A DNA stretch of 5,657 nucleotides from positions 1 through 5,657 of the forward strand of contig CAMOEH010000147.1 of assembly GCA_946612055.1 (NCBI GenBank), given 5' to 3'. The notes under the pieces were generated by a model. That model searched no databases. It saw only the letters and a list, made by a program, of their open reading frames with translations, and was not told where the DNA came from. Each line of letters begins with the position of its first letter. The stretch's first letter is position 1. Of this stretch, positions 5,166-5,657 are shown piece by piece. The stretch is from an uncultured Bacillota bacterium (lineage in GTDB: Bacteria; Bacillota_I; Bacilli_A; RFN20; CAG-826). Position numbers and translations under genes: made by a program.

Positions 5166-5657
5166 TTAGATTTCAACAGAGCCAGGGATGTTTTTGAAGG
5201 GATCGTTTTTATCGATGCGGTCGTAATAGAGGATGCCATCAAGATGATCGATTTCGTGTTGCAAGACGATGGCGTCATATCCTCTTGCTGTGATTTCGAC
5301 TTCGCTTCCTTTTAAAGCGTCATAAGCCTCGACAACGATTTTGAAGTCGCGATAAACCTTGCCAGGGTGGCTTTGGTCGACGGACAAACACCCTTCGCCT
5401 CCGGAAAGATAGCATTTGCGGACGGAATTGGTTTTGATGATGGGATTGACGAGTTGATATTCAACCAAATCATCGCCATTGGTATAGGAAATAACGAGGG
5501 CACGGATATTTTTTCCTGCCTGCGGAGCGGCTAATCCAACGCCTTCTCGGCAAGAAGGATGCCTCTTTCGGTATTCTTCATCTTGAGACAAATGAAGATA
5601 ATGGAGCATCTCATCAAGGAAGGATTTGATTTCGGGGGAAGTAGGGTCTTCCACGGG
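5166..5657 (-). CDS. def: Peptide deformylase, type 2 (5' end beyond window)
   Basis: Fe/Zn metalloenzyme that removes the formyl group from the N-terminal methionine of new proteins at the ribosome. All three motifs are present: GVGLAAPQ (codons at about 5543-5520), EGCLS (about 5396-5382) with the metal-binding cysteine, and QHEIDHL (about 5261-5241) with the two metal histidines and catalytic glutamate. The spacing, the SGGEGCLSVD form and the insert between motif 1 and motif 2 mark the Gram-positive type 2 class. The visible 164 codons align to residues from about 21 of B. subtilis Def, so roughly 20 N-terminal residues are missing. The GTG at 5654-5652 is an internal valine in a PVEDPTSPE stretch matching PVELPPTDAE, not a start. 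RNase J follows downstream, as it nearly does in B. subtilis. Confidence 0.96.
   Translation of the reverse strand, partial: PVEDPTSPEIKSFLDEMLHYLHLSQDEEYRKRHPSCREGVGLAAPQAGKNIRALVISYTNGDDLVEYQLVNPIIKTNSVRKCYLSGGEGCLSVDQSHPGKVYRDFKIVVEAYDALKGSEVEITARGYDAIVLQHEIDHLDGILYYDRIDKNDPFKNIPGSVEI

Noticed and set aside
5652..5654. GTG as the start of def
   Set aside because: The frame stays open to the window edge, and the sequence around it aligns to internal residues of Def after about position 20.
1..5657. Mycoplasma code with TGA read as tryptophan
   Set aside because: TrpRS and Spx end at TGA at family-consistent positions, and the tryptophans are TGG.

Overview
The window reads as ordinary chromosomal core DNA from a low-to-moderate GC Bacillota (Firmicutes, class Bacilli or a Mollicutes-related lineage). 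Reasons: Spx (a Bacillota RNA polymerase regulator), RNase J, a type 2 peptide deformylase with the EGCLS motif, a YjbK-type CYTH protein and a membrane-anchored PTS EIIB-like protein of a kind known from Mollicutes and relatives. Tryptophan is written TGG and TGA is used as a stop, so the code is standard. No mobile element, phage gene, CRISPR array, tRNA or rRNA was seen.

Layout from left to right. A HAD-family phosphatase (5' part only) and trpS lie on the minus strand as an overlapping pair. An 81-bp intergenic region separates trpS from the divergent spx gene. It holds promoters in both directions and a near-perfect palindrome across the -35 regions. spx converges on a CYTH-domain gene, and a hairpin that contains the spx stop codon can terminate both. 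The CYTH gene is divergent from the EIIB-like gene across 43 bp with overlapping -10 elements. The EIIB-like gene runs tail-to-tail into maf, sharing four bases at the stops. maf follows the RNase J gene with one base between them. Upstream is a 131-bp region with an RNase J promoter and leader, then a peptide deformylase gene cut by the right edge.

The genes are housekeeping functions: tryptophanyl-tRNA charging, thiol-stress transcription control (Spx), nucleotide pool cleaning (Maf), RNA decay and maturation (RNase J) and N-terminal protein processing (Def). From memory, def and rnjA are near neighbours in Bacillus subtilis, and trpS, spx and yjbK fall in one chromosomal neighbourhood there, so the order partly reflects old Bacillota synteny.

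No wholly new system is evident. The best leads are regulatory: a predicted leaderless spx transcript, the palindromic operator candidate between spx and trpS, a predicted RNase J mRNA whose first base would lie in a stem, and an EIIB-fold membrane protein without the phosphorylated cysteine.
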